Source of the DNA: Niebla homalea
Taxonomy: Eukaryota > Ascomycota > Lecanoromycetes > Lecanorales > Ramalinaceae
DNA: 64,000 nt
Direction of reading: 5' to 3'
Assembly (NCBI GenBank): GCA_019925105.1
Contig: JAHGAU010000034.1
Span: 310,001 to 374,000, forward strand
The notes beneath the pieces are model-generated. The model had not been told where the DNA came from and did no database searches. It was given only the letters and a program-made list of their open reading frames with translations. The position numbers were made by a program, and so were the translations under genes. How positions within the stretch are numbered: the stretch's first letter is position 1; the number at the start of each line of letters is the position of its first letter. Positions 53,702 to 64,000 of this stretch are shown here, one piece after another.

Positions 53702-54520
53702 ATGCGTACCTACGATGACACCTTCAGTGGTGAGAAGATCTACCCGGGCAAGGTACGCTATTGCCCCTCTGCTCCCGCTTCGCTGAGAAGCGTCGCTGCG
53801 TACATCAATACGCGTGCCACGACTCCCTTGTTGTCGGGCGACAAGCCTCCATCTACCACTTCCAAGTCGCGACTCCTGAGCTAATGGATTACCTGTCTTC
53901 TTCCAGGGCAAGCTCTACGTCCGCGGCGACAGCAAAGTCTTCCGCTTCCAGAACGGCAAAACCGAATCCCTCTTCCTCCAGCGCAAGAACCCCAGACGGA
54001 TAGCATGGACCACACTCTACCGAAGGCAGCATAGGAAGGGTATCTCAGAGGTGCGTTCACTATCGCATACTTATACCTCAGCCATCGATGGCCTCAATGC
54101 TCGCTCTATACCAAACTCACCGCTGCAACTCTCCATCGTCTCATCACATACCCCCAACCCCCTCCCCTCCCAATCGACACTCTCCTCTTGTCCTCTCATC
54201 TTCGCTAACCCCCCGTTTCCCCCTCACAACAGGAAATCGCCAAGAAGCGCACCCGCCGCACCGTGAAGCAACAGCGCGGTATCGTCGGCGCCCCCATCGA
54301 AATGATCAAGGACCGCCGCGCGCAGCGGCCCGAAGCCCGCGAGGCCGCCCGCAAGGAAGCCATCGCCAAGGGCAAAGCGAAGAAGTCCGAGAGCGAGAGC
54401 AAGAAGAAGCTCGAGAAGGCGAAGACGGCGGCGGCGGGCGCGAAGGGTCAGGCGCAGCGGATCCAGAGTAAGCAGGGGGCTAAGGGAGCGCCCACGAAGG
54501 TGCAAGCGAAGACGCGCTAG
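53702..54520 (+). CDS. RPL24: 60S ribosomal protein eL24
   Basis: Component of the large ribosomal subunit. Exons 53702-53752, 53907-54050 and 54233-54520 give 160 residues, as usual. Sequence: [17 protein letters not shown], then [73 protein letters not shown], then a basic Lys/Ala-rich tail. The short first exon followed by a longer intron (154 nt) is common in fungal ribosomal-protein genes; intron 2 is 182 nt with a gctaac branch site. Codon use in exon 3 is strongly C/G-ending, as expected for a highly expressed gene. Confidence 0.97.
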
Positions 54521-55599
54521 GGTGCTGGGGGGTTGGGGCTTCCGATGTGTGTGGGGGGAGGGAAAGGGTGATGATGATGGAGAAGAATGGATGGTGTCTA
54601 GAGAGATGATGCGGCCGTGCTATAAACGAATAGCAATCCCAAAGTGACCATGGTTTGAGATAAAAATCCCCTCTTGTCGCGCGTCATCCGTCCTCGTCCA
54701 ATTCAAGTCTCCTTGCAATCAAAAAGAGCATCCCTGCAGCTTTTGTCGAATCGCAGATCCAACGTGCACAAACTCCCCAAAGAAACAATGACTATCTCGT
54801 GTAATTGGAGGCCTTTGTCCCGCAACAACCCTGCATTTTTCTCCTTTGAACCAGGTGGAACGAACGAATGCAGCAGAGAGCTCTCCGTGCAACTGCGCAT
54901 CTTCCCGGTAGGTGGCAGTCACGCAGAGCCCGGGTTTTTGAGCATTTGCTTGTCCTTCACAACCAGCACTCATCTTTTGAAATCGAGAAACATCTGTACC
55001 ATTCATTGGCGAATTAAGGGGAAATGCTGCAATTGGCCATGCGAGCCCAATTGCTTGCCAACACTCCAGTATCTTTCAGTCCTTGTAAAGCTCGTACAGA
55101 TAGATGTATCTGGCATTTCAGACTGTGGGAATTTTGTGTGATCACACGCCAGCAGACATTATCAAAACGCGACATCGCTCACTGGTTGACGTTTCTAATA
55201 GCTAAGAAGCTCAGTACGCTGCGCATGATGGTTTAGGGAAAGACGACTTTGAGTTTGAGGATTATAAAGATAAAGGTGCGCAGGCCTATCCGCTGAACAT
55301 CAAGGTACTTCAGAGAAAGACAGAAAGCGCTGGGCAGACGTTGATGAGAGGTGCAGTAGCGCATACATGATGAAAAAATGCTTGCGCTATGTCAAAGCTA
55401 TTGCTGGATGAACTTGTCAGTTGTCGCATACTGTTTTGAAGAAGCTGCAAATATATTCATTACTTCACATTTTTTCCGTGTTATGGAATGTTGTTTGGGG
55501 ATAGCGCCAGTTTATTTCATTAGTCAAAAACCTGGAAAGGATGAGGGTCAACTTGAGGAACAGTGTGCCGGGCGCAGAGATACAACAAGCCTCCTGTTC
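54521..55599. other. Gap downstream of eL24
   Basis: No supported gene; short frames on both strands overlap. Confidence 0.4.
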
Positions 55600-55912
55600 C
55601 ACCAGGGCGTGGAAAGAAAAATACAAAAAAGCCGGGATCCCCCCCTTCTGCTTCCGAGCGTATCCACGCTTCTGATATGCTGTTTGCCCACCGACAGCAC
55701 CCGCCTTCCAGCTGTAGACAGGGGCCCTCTTCTACAGCCGTACCAGCTAGCGAACTAGGAAGAGTACCCGAGAGACCAGGGTCCTAACCTCCAAATAATG
55801 AGTATCCACTCGTACCATTCGGAGGCTCGAACGTCCGGTGCAGAGGACGTGAGGGAGCTAGCCCCACGCCTTTCTACCACTCGACCATCTTTGAAAGCTG
55901 GGCCTAAATTTT
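55600..55912 (-). repeat. tRNA-derived SINE candidate
   Basis: On the minus strand a tRNA-like head (about 55895 down to 55810) has the Pol III A box TGGTCGAGTGG and, about 55 bases later, the B box GTTCGAGCC, both matching consensus (TRGYNNARNNGG; GWTCRANNC). The order and spacing resemble a class II tRNA (Ser/Leu type). It is followed by about 200 bases with no tRNA similarity and a T-rich 3' end (CCCGGCTTTTTTGTATTTTT). This head-body-tail layout is that of a SINE. An A/T string AAAATAAAAATTTA lies just 5' of it, as next to the unit at 17 kb. No second full copy is in the window, so dispersal is unproven. Confidence 0.45.
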
Positions 55913-58553
55913 TATTTTCTTATTTGAATGACAAATTTTAGAGGGGCTGGCTGGGGGGTGGGGGTATCATGATGAGGGGAGACCGTGACACGTTTTGGAA
56001 TTGGTATGGCAACCGGGGCAAAAGTGGGGAACATGGTGACACCCACGATCCTGCTATCTTTTGGATTTGATCTTCGGAGCGCTCGACCCTTGCTGATGGC
56101 TCAGCTTTGCAGCTGTTAACGTCGGAACCTAGCTGTCAGATATCCTTCGAGATGGGGACACCAGCCTGGAATCTCCTAGTGGTATTTACAGCAACATTCA
56201 TACAGATCGCATCAGCAATGCTGCCGATGCCCCCCATGCCAATTTGAAGCCCAATCGTCATCGTAGATAGTCTCTCTGTCCGTCAACGCATCTGACCGTT
56301 TGAGACATTCCAACACTACTACACAACTTCTTTCCCTTCAAGAAAGAGGATGCCAGAGGCCGACCGATTTCAGGAACGATCGTGCGGCTCTTGCAGCATA
56401 AGCCTGATGCTGTACAGAACCAGTCTCCGATCAGATTTGAACTCATTCTCCAGACGCGAAGCGAATACAACACGTCCTCTCTGGCGATTGACTGGCAAAC
56501 CCCCCACCTGTCATCTCGGCTGCTTTCTATGAGCTAAACCATCTCCAGCAGATTTCGGAGCACAGAATGACAGGCAGAAAGCGGTCGACGAGCCCTTTGG
56601 ATGCATACTTTGGGAACCAACGTTGCTTGACCCTGTACAACGCTGGAGGCATTGGTCTAGTCAGAGATAACGTGAGCCTGCATAAACTGGAGATGGCATC
56701 GTAGGGCAGGATTCCAGCCAGCAACAGTCACGTACACAAGGTGATCAGGTTGTCGGGGCATAGCAACTTCAGCTGGTAACAATGGCTGGAGCACTGCAAT
56801 GGGGGCAGCGTATTTGCGGCACTGAAATAATTGAGGCTCCCGTGACGCTCATTGACAGTTTAGTAGATACATGACAGCATACCAAAGGCGAAGGGGGAGA
56901 CCACGCAGATTTGGACGATTCCTGGAGAACAACAGCACCTTGAAGAGCCGTGGTAAAGGGATGCGTGTCATTGACCCAGGTATACAATCAAGCAGACTTC
57001 TGTACGATACTAGAGCTTCAAAGAGAAAAGGAACATGCTTACTATTTACCGTGCTTACAAGCGCAGATACATCACTGTGTTCAAACGGAATCTTTTGTGC
57101 AAGCACAGTCGACTGGGCTCTAATTGCATACTATTAGCTATGGATCTTGGGCTTTGAGGAGGGACGTGAGATCTATGTCTATGTTCGAGAAAAGACTATT
57201 CACCCCTGCCTTGCGATCTACAGCTCATTGTGCAGTGGACTCATGTTCCTCCCCCTTTGCAGATCCAGAAAGCTCCATTGCCTACCATTGCAGTCGCTTT
57301 CTTGACGCCCCAGATGTATACGTGCTCACTTCGCGATAAAATTTGGGAGTCGGCTTGTGTATTCCCTGTCGATTTTGATGCCGTACACAATCCAATGTCT
57401 CTCAATTGGTGATTTATTGGACGGGACTCCAATATCCCATACTGCAATTCCCCAGAAAGCTATAATGCTAGTCTAGGCCGGTGGTGTGGTAAGCAATCTT
57501 CGTTCACATATTGACCCACTTGCCATGTTCTCTAACGCCGTTTCTCGTGCTTCGAGAATTATACCGCAAAATTTCAGCTTTGCCTGGCTACTCGGCTTCA
57601 TGACTGGGTATTGTATGAAAATATGTAGCCTACCTCTGGCTTCGTACCAACACAACAACAGGTAAACACTCCCAGCATGCAACATCATGTTTGTGCTAGT
57701 CCAACGATCCATGATCAGTGATGGTACCACGATCATCAACGCCTATAATGGTCGACGCAAGTGGAATGCCACTGTGCAGAGCCATAGCCAAAGCTAGGCG
57801 CCAATGCACATCAAGGTTTGCACGAGCATAATGAAGACGGCCGCGATCTTTGTAATTCCTTCATAATACAAAGTGTATATGATGAAAGTTTGTACCGCAG
57901 TCTGGATTCTTTTGGTATTGCAGGGAATGCCTATCAAGCACTGTTGAAAGTTCACCACAGCTATCTTGCTCGGGCTCTCTCGTGATCCGGATGCAGGACC
58001 ATGAGTGTCTGTAATCTCTTTGATCTGGCCTCTCTCTCAGTCTTGTCTCAGCGATGGACCATAGGTTGCCTCGCTGTCGGCGTTCCTACCCACGTAGGAG
58101 CACTGGCCACAGCGACGACGACGACGACGTTCGTGGGAAGATCTAGGGCTAAGAAGACCCGATGAAGTACTCAGGAGATTTGGGATGAGCACGCCCAGAT
58201 GATCGTTCTTGCTCCCCAGCTTTGCCAGCGTGGACTCGCCAATTCAGGGATTGCCCATGCGATTGGCCCCAGGGATGTCCGTACGAAGTCCAATGCCGAA
58301 TACATCAGCCAGCAGCGGAGCTACAGACTGCTTATTACGATCGATTTTCCTGTATCTACGGAAACGAACGATTGGATGCATTGATGAGAAGGTCTTGATT
58401 GGTCTCCTCAGGCTGTGCTATGTCTGCGACACATGCCTGCTTCAATGTGCCTGATCAATTCAATGCATGCTAGAGTATCAACAAATTGACCCATCCTCTG
58501 CTTCCCGTGCGAACCTCCTGTGCTGTTCGGGCCACTCATCTCAGCTCAGAATA
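55913..58553. other. Gap with scattered frame fragments
   Basis: No supported gene. Protein-like strings occur in + frames near 56350-56530 and 56870-57460 but are broken by stops. A (CGA)n run lies near 58103-58121. Confidence 0.35.
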
Positions 58554-59508
58554 TCACCATGAAAGCACGAAACAGAGCAGAAGCAACATCGACGCCACCA
58601 GAACCCTCATCGTGTACCCAATTTCTCCATCAGGCTTCTGCAAGTGGTTGGAAGGCTCTTCTGGCAGTCGCTCTGGCTCTCCCAGCATTTGTACCGATCC
58701 TCCCCGCAACTGCGGCAAACCACGACCCTGCCGCTGTCCGCGCGCATTCCCTGGCCTAGCATCCTTGTGGCCGAACATGTGCAGTTGGAACTCCTTGGCG
58801 ATCATTTGCACATTGGCATGAGAGCCGTAGAGCTCTTGCAGTAGGCTCATCTCATTACATGCCCCGACCACAAAGTGATCTGCCTCTTTCACTTGACCTG
58901 ACAAGAACCGCCTAAGCTTCTTATTGGAATTTCGATCGATACCGGCTTTGTTGGGTAAATGACCAAAAGCCTGGAACATCGCAAGCAGCTCTTTTGCGTT
59001 GTCCGGGGGGTGAGGATGGTCGAGGTCGACGGTATATCTGTACTGTGGAATGTCCTGCGGAATGCGTCTTGCCGTGTCTCGAACACTACCGTACGAGTTC
59101 GTGGTGAGACCACTACCAAACGAATGGGTTGAAGCGGCATCGCCCGCTGCTGCACCGCGGTTATTTGACGCTGTGGTTGTGCTGAACGAATCCGTGGTGA
59201 GACCAGTACCAAACGAACGAGTCGAGGCGGCATCGTCCGCTGCTGCACTGCGATTATTTGGTGCTGGGTTTGTGCTGATTGCCGTTGATTGGACATTTGC
59301 GCCATCACTTTCGATTTTGACTGGGGAGCGTCGTTGTGTTAGCCTTGCAACGTTCGATAGATATCGATTCAGTTGGGGTTAGGATCTTACCAGAGTTTTC
59401 TTTCCCTTTACCGCGGTTTTTGCGAACTTGACGAGTACTCGTTACACTTAATTCCGGCTCTAGAGACGGCTCTGGAGAGACCTTGTCTCTGTCATAACGC
59501 AATCTCAT
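58554..59508 (-). CDS. Unknown small protein with internal repeats and hydrophobic C-end
   Basis: Not recognised. Exons 59391-59508 and 58554-59320 (intron 59321-59390, 70 nt, donor GTAAGA, branch gctaac, acceptor CCCCAG) keep phase and give 294 residues. ATG at 59508 is the first in-frame Met after an upstream non-ATG stretch, so more 5' exons are possible. N-terminus is basic (MRLRYDRDKVSP; RQVRKNRGKGKENS). Two imperfect repeats of about 30 residues follow (NNRSAAADDAASTRSFGTGL and NNRGAAAGDAASTHSFGSGL), with many silent DNA differences between them. A helical part (ELLAMFQAFGHLPNKAG, ADHFVVGACNEMSLLQELYG) comes next. The last 18 residues (MRVLVASMLLLLCFVLSW) are hydrophobic and could be a tail anchor. 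Good intron and silent substitutions support a real gene. Confidence 0.55.
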
Positions 59509-59738
59509 CTTGAAAAGATCTTGGATAGAAATCAATGGTGGACTGTTGAAGAGCGTGTACAATTAAGCATGAGTCTCACGAGGCGTCTGAAGAGACTCAG
59601 GTTGCCAGGGGCATGTACAAAGTGATGTGAGTTGAGATTGAGACAGCAAGAAGCAGATTTCCGGTCTATAAGTGATCGTTGGTGTGGACTCACGAAGAAC
59701 GCATGAAGTCTGCCACATGGGATGAAGAAATTGAAAAA

Positions 59739-59848
59739 GAAAACAAGCAGCATGGGTGCTTGACACTTCATACTGGCTTGGCAACGAGTGACGTTCACAG
59801 TCTCTATTGAAGTGTCAAGCACCCACTTTCCCTCCGCTGCTTGTTTCC
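59739..59848. repeat. Imperfect inverted repeat (long hairpin)
   Basis: Inner arms TGGGTGCTTGACACTTCA (59753-59770) and its exact complement (59808-59825) flank a 37-base loop. Outer arms 59739-59750 and 59837-59848 match at 11 of 12. The right side has 11 extra bases between inner and outer arms against 2 on the left. It sits between the small unknown gene and the broken adenylation fragment. Confidence 0.85.
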
Positions 59849-59896
59849 ACAAGCCATATATTATCATGAATGAACCAATAGTCACGCCCGATAATC

Positions 59897-60598
59897 TCCA
59901 TTCGAAAATCCAGATTACTCACGAAGCTTCCTTGCCTTGACCAACATCCAGCCTGCTTACGGGTCCACTGAAGCTGGGCCTTGTGTTTTTTCCTTGAGGC
60001 GTAGGACGACTATAATTGGATGCATTTTCATCCAATGATGGGTACCAAGTTGCGCCATGTTTCGGATGATTTGCTACGAGCTTGTATTGATCAAAGATAT
60101 GGGACTGATCAGAGCCCAATTCATTTTCCAGAATCCTCCACATCTCTCGAAGTGGGAAAGGAAGGACCTTTTCTCGAAGCAGCCGACGCGTGATGATTTG
60201 TGGCGTTTTTGCCGCAGGAGAGATGACATTACGGTCCTGAGCAGTGTACGAAACATCATGGCGAGCTAATGGAAGAAGCTCTTGCGGCACATCCAAAAGT
60301 CAAAGTTGCACTCCTTGGCGGTACTGGCAAGCCGAACACATCCTCGCTAATTGAAGCAATGGAGCCGCCAGAAAGCACGGATCAGAGGAAGAAGTTGATT
60401 CAGGAGATCTGGCCAGCCATAGATGATGCAAATGGTATCATGAATACTTTTGGACGAGTGCAAAAGCCCCTAATCCTGATTGCAACGAGATCAAAGCCGT
60501 TCAAACAACCGGGCAAGGGTTCCGTCCAGAGAGTATTGACATTTGAGGCTTATAAGACGGAGCTGGAGGAATTTTATGAGGCCGTAGGGATAGCCTAA
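59897..60598 (+). pseudogene. NRPS-like adenylation-domain fragment, frame-broken
   Basis: Part of an AMP-binding (adenylate-forming) domain of the alpha-aminoadipate-reductase/NRPS-like type. Readable order: ALTNIQPAYGSTEAGP (A5 motif, from 59928), then in another frame WMHFHPMMGTKLRHVSDDL (60017-60073), then, after one extra base, YELVLIKD (60075), PPHLSKWERKDLF, PTRDDLWRFCRRRDDITVLS (A7/A8 region), then after a further shift MEEALAAHPKVKVALLGG (60269), IWPAIDDANGIMNTFGRV and KPFKQPGKGSVQRVLT, with a stop at 60596. Three frame breaks (between 59981 and 60011, about 60074, about 60265). The N-terminal two thirds of the domain, the carrier and reductase domains are absent. No intron consensus explains the breaks. 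Confidence 0.7.
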
Positions 60599-60718
60599 AT
60601 GAACGACCAGTCAGCTTCATCTTCCTCATGGATCCTCAGTCCTGTTATTCCATCTTGTTTCATGTTACAGTACCATTCTGGACATTACAAGCCTTTGTTC
60701 CCTCTTAGAAAATGGCGC

Positions 60719-61897
60719 TCAAGATAGATCCGACCACGTTTCAGATACTGGGACTCCTAATAGTACCACATCGGAGGCCCCAACGCTGGTATTATTAGGA
60801 TCATTATTGTTGCTATGTTGGTCCTCAAGACTCCTCTGTACAGCAGCTTGCCGTGCTAGTCCAGCTGTTCTCTTCCTTCCCCTTCGTGCCTCGGCGCTTT
60901 CCGATTGCGACTCCCTGTCTCTGCCTGGGAAAAGCTCCTTCTCAAACCTTGTAAATCTCTCACGATTGGTGACAAATCTCTCATTTCCAATGCGGACAAG
61001 CATGCGGAGGAAGTCCTCAGACACCAAAGGTATAATCACTTCGCGGCCGTCTTTACCATCTTCAGAACAGCCGATCAAGCTTTCAAAAGCCAATCCGGAA
61101 GTTCTGACGGCGACCATGGGAAATGCGTTGACGTCATCCAGATTCTTGAGGCTCTGGACGCCGCTTTCGCGGAACCCCGAATTTATGGCGGCAGCTAAGA
61201 TGAACTTGGCATGATGAAGAGAAGCGGCCATGATGTGAAGGATCTACGACAGATAAATCGCCATCAGTATAGTAGATTCGAACAATGAAGATTAGGAACT
61301 TCCACCGACCATAGGTTCGAACTGAAAACGTATCAGACGAGACTGGTGACTTTTCTCTTGCTTGGTATGAGGAGATGCATTTCTGTCTGTACAATCATGG
61401 GAACTCAAGCCTAGAGCTTCCGAAAGAGAGGCCTCCGCCACCAGGGAGTCCTCTGAGAGAGGATCGTGGGATACAAAGAGCCATCTCCCTCCATTGCCCT
61501 TCCCACCTGGGACGGCACGTTGTGGGACCTGTCCCGAAGAGTCCTTCTTCATTGACTTTGTGTCGCCATTGAATTTGCCTACTCGGCCATCCACCTGGTC
61601 GATCACATCGTCGGGTCCTTCATTTTCTACGCCATTCACCTTACCCAAGTCGCCTCCATGATCTGCCTTTGTCCCTTCCAAAAAGACACTGATTCGACCC
61701 GAGCAACTGCTAGTAGTCACGACACCTTCCAATGTGTTGATACGAGCTATCAGGTCCCTAATTGGGACATCAATGGAACCCTTTGGCGAAGCATCTGTGT
61801 AATCTGCGTCTGGCGTCGCAAGTGAAGCTAAGATGCCATCTTTTTTTGTTCTGAAAGCGACTGGGATTGGTGGGCTTTGGGTAGGCTTTGGTGGCAT
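60719..61897 (-). CDS. TYW3: tRNA wybutosine-synthesising protein 3 (Tyw3)
   Basis: SAM-dependent methyltransferase that N4-methylates the tricyclic intermediate (yW-86 to yW-72) during wybutosine formation at position 37 of tRNA-Phe. Minus exons 61310-61897 and 60719-61243 give 370 residues. Features: FRTKKDGILAS near the start, DYTDASPKGSIDVPI, the conserved TTSSCSGRISVFLEG, GGKGNGGRWLFVSHDPL, RLIRFQFEPM then ILHIMAASLHHAKFILAAA and SGFRESGVQS across the junction. The intron (66 nt) has the less usual donor GTCGGT, but both sides match the family without gap. The frame upstream of 61897 has only TTG, so this ATG is chosen. The C-terminal 70 residues are charged and variable. It converges with the broken adenylation fragment. 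Confidence 0.93.
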
Positions 61898-62168
61898 TAC
61901 CGGATGCGCCAAAGTGCGATAACAGACCTAATTGAAGAGGATCAGAAGGATGACTGATGGGCAAATGCGCTTAGCGTCGGAATTTAATGATGATGCCGGA
62001 AGAGGGAATAAATGATGTCACGGCTGGACGCGCAGTCAAGCGCGTCGTCAATGACTTTAGCATCTTCTGATGAACAATTTCCAACATCAGTCCTTGCTCG
62101 AATTACCCCATTCTTTGTAATCATCTTCCCACTTGCATTCCCCAGCTCAAATTGTTCTTGGATCGATA
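61898..62168. promoter_or_regulatory. Divergent intergenic region, TYW3 and DUF2461 gene
   Basis: 271 bases between two genes transcribed apart, so both promoters overlap here. No specific element recognised. Confidence 0.5.
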
Positions 62169-63703
62169 ATGCCCCAACGTCGCTCCCACTTCCCCGGCTC
62201 TTCTTCCAATGCCACCCCTGCTAAGCGCGCCCTCTCACCACCACCCTCGACGATAACCCCACCATCTCGTCAATCCAAGCGTCTCAAGTCCTCTCCTCTC
62301 GCTGCCTCTATCACAAAGACGACCCCAAAGAAAAGTCCCTACTTTGAACAACCTACCGACACCGAGCCCGAATCCGAGATCGAAGCCGAAGAATCCGGGT
62401 ACGAGGATGAAGATGCCAGCGTTGTTCCAACATCCGCATCCTCAGCCTCAGAAGCCGAAAGCGAATACTTCTCTGCAGAAGACACCAAACCAAACAGAAA
62501 AGGTCCCCGTGGCCGCAAACCCGGCAGCGCAAAAGCCACCCCCAACGGCCTCATCGTGAAGGGCAAAGCGGGCCAAGAGCTCTGGCGGCCCGGCGTGAAA
62601 GTGGACACGGAGGCCGGCGAAGCTGTCTTCATCCCCCTTCCCAAAGCGCGCGCGCCTGGCAAGACGCCGTACTCTCCGTCAAGCATCCATCCCAACACGC
62701 TGCTGTTCCTGGGTGACCTTCGCAAGAACAACGATCGCGAGTGGCTCAAGATGCACGATGCCGACTATAGGCAGTCGAAGAAGGATTGGGATGAATTCGT
62801 CGAGACTTTGACGGAGAAGATCATCGAGAAGGATGATACTATACCGGAGCTGCCAGCCAAGGACTTGACATTCAGGATTTATAGGGACATTAGGTTCAGT
62901 CCGGATCCGACACCGTATAAGTCGCACTTCTCGGCAGCGTGGAGTCGTACGGGGAGGAAGGGCCCGTATGCTGGATACTACGTGCAGATTCAGCCCGGTG
63001 ACAGCTTCTTTGGGGCAGGGGTGTGGCACCCGGAAGCAGCGCCGTTGGCGTTACTGAGAAAAAATGTGGACAAGAAGAGTGCGGCTTTGAAGCAGGTGCT
63101 CAAGGATGATAGAATGAGGAAGGAATTTTTGGGCGGGTGTGAGAAGAAAGATGAAAGCGTGGTCAAGAAGTTCGTCGCTATCAACGCGGAGAATGCATTG
63201 AAGACGAAGCCAAGAGTGGGTAATGAATTTCTTCTGCAAATACCCCCAAGTGCTTCATATAAGACATTCCGCGTCATAGCAGCAGTAGCTGACACTTCTT
63301 GCGAACAGGACTATGAAGCCACACATCCTGACATCGCTCTCTTACGATTGCGGAATTACACCATCGGCAAAAAACTCAAGGACGACGAAGTGCTAGGCAA
63401 GGGATCATTGGGTAGGATCTCGGATCTGATAGGGGTGTTGACGCCTTTTGTAAGTCATGCCTGTCATCAATATTGAAGAAATCCATACATGGCTTTAGCA
63501 TGATCTTCGATTCGCTGACGATTGCCCGGATCCAGGTGACATACTTGAACAGTGTAGTAATGCCAGACGATGCCGAAGACAGCTCTTCTTCTGATGATGA
63601 CGGCGAAGATGACGAAGATGAAAGCGAAGATGGCGGAGCAGCAAATGCCGAGAATGGAGTCAGCAGCGGTGAAGAATCTGATGCAGAAAGCGAGGGCCAA
63701 TAG
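62169..63703 (+). CDS. DUF2461 (TIGR02453) family protein
   Basis: Family of unknown biochemical role found in bacteria and fungi. Exons 62169-63215, 63309-63449 and 63536-63703 give 451 residues. The N-third (1-170) is disordered with basic (KRLKSSP) and acidic stretches (EPESEIEAEESGYEDEDASV), compatible with a nuclear protein. The domain begins HPNTLLFLGDLRKNNDREWL and continues FRIYRDIRFSPDPTPYKSHF, GPYAGYYVQIQPGDSFFGAG and HPDIALLRLRNYTIGKKL, all characteristic. The tail is acidic and Ser-rich. Intron 1 (93 nt) is a multiple of three without stop codons; removing it joins KTKPR to DYEATHPDIA as in the family, and it has a gctgac branch site. Intron 2 is 86 nt. The ATG at 62169 is the first in frame. 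Confidence 0.9.
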
Positions 63704-64000
63704 CATTCAGGTAATGATAAGCACCTATCAGTGATTGGATATATTAGCCATTGCATGATGTCCAGGCTAGCATGTTTAACCAAAGCATTCTAACACCCTC
63801 ACCTGCCCTGTTCTTAGGTAACATCATCACGCAATGCCAAATTGTCTCCGCGTACAAGATCATCATCACAATGCACGCCCAACTCCCCACCTCCCTCCCA
63901 GAATCCTGCCTGTCCCACTGCATCCAACAAACCAACCTCCATGCATAACTCTCCCACTCCCTTCATCAACCCACTCCCTCTCCCCGTTCCTTCCCTTCAC
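63704..64000. other. Right edge, no gene seen
   Basis: C/T-rich at the extreme right. Nothing supported in 297 bases. Confidence 0.5.

Noticed and set aside
59919..60296. 125-codon minus frame over the adenylation fragment
   Set aside because: The + strand shows clear adenylation-domain motifs here, so the minus frame is a shadow; it also lacks an ATG at its left limit.
62133..62168. N-terminal extension of the DUF2461 gene
   Set aside because: The extension begins at TTG; the first ATG in frame is 62169.

Overview
The window reads as nuclear DNA of a filamentous ascomycete (Pezizomycotina; Dothideomycetes is a guess from general style, not proven). Evidence: intron-containing genes with short introns (about 50-150 nt), GT..AG borders, CTRAC-type branch sites (gctaac, gctgac), and a gene set typical of fungi (fumarase, Smc5, the SEA-complex WD40 protein Mtc5, Ubc13, eL24, Tyw3, a TRI12-like MFS pump).

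Layout. Left shoulder (1.6-8.9 kb): mitochondrial/cytosolic fumarase and SMC5, both on +. Centre (about 9-40 kb): a 31 kb gene-poor stretch holding decayed or mobile sequence: a deleted copia-type element with gag and LTR ends, an aspartic-protease pseudogene, a GC-rich SINE-like unit, many short frame fragments, an F-box-like fragment, a CACTA/Tnp2-like transposase fragment, and several tandem and direct repeats. Right shoulder (40.6-63.7 kb): an MFS transporter, MTC5 (minus), UBC13, an unnamed Cys-rich protein, ribosomal protein eL24, a 4 kb repeat-bearing gap with a tRNA-derived SINE candidate, a small unnamed minus-strand gene with internal repeats, a broken NRPS-like adenylation fragment, TYW3 (minus) and a DUF2461-type gene.

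The intact genes are housekeeping functions (TCA cycle, Smc5/6 DNA repair, TORC1 control through SEACAT, K63 ubiquitin chains, translation, tRNA wybutosine synthesis) and do not form one pathway. The pattern is conserved blocks separated by a repeat-rich compartment with pseudogenes. I did not find a clearly new multi-gene system. The most interesting items are the deleted copia element with an apparent half-tRNA primer site, the SINE-like units, the hairpin beside the broken NRPS-like gene, and two lineage-specific genes without recognised family (51.2 kb and 58.6 kb).

Splice sites were placed by hand from reading frame, protein-family continuity and GT/AG signals; they are models, not transcript data.
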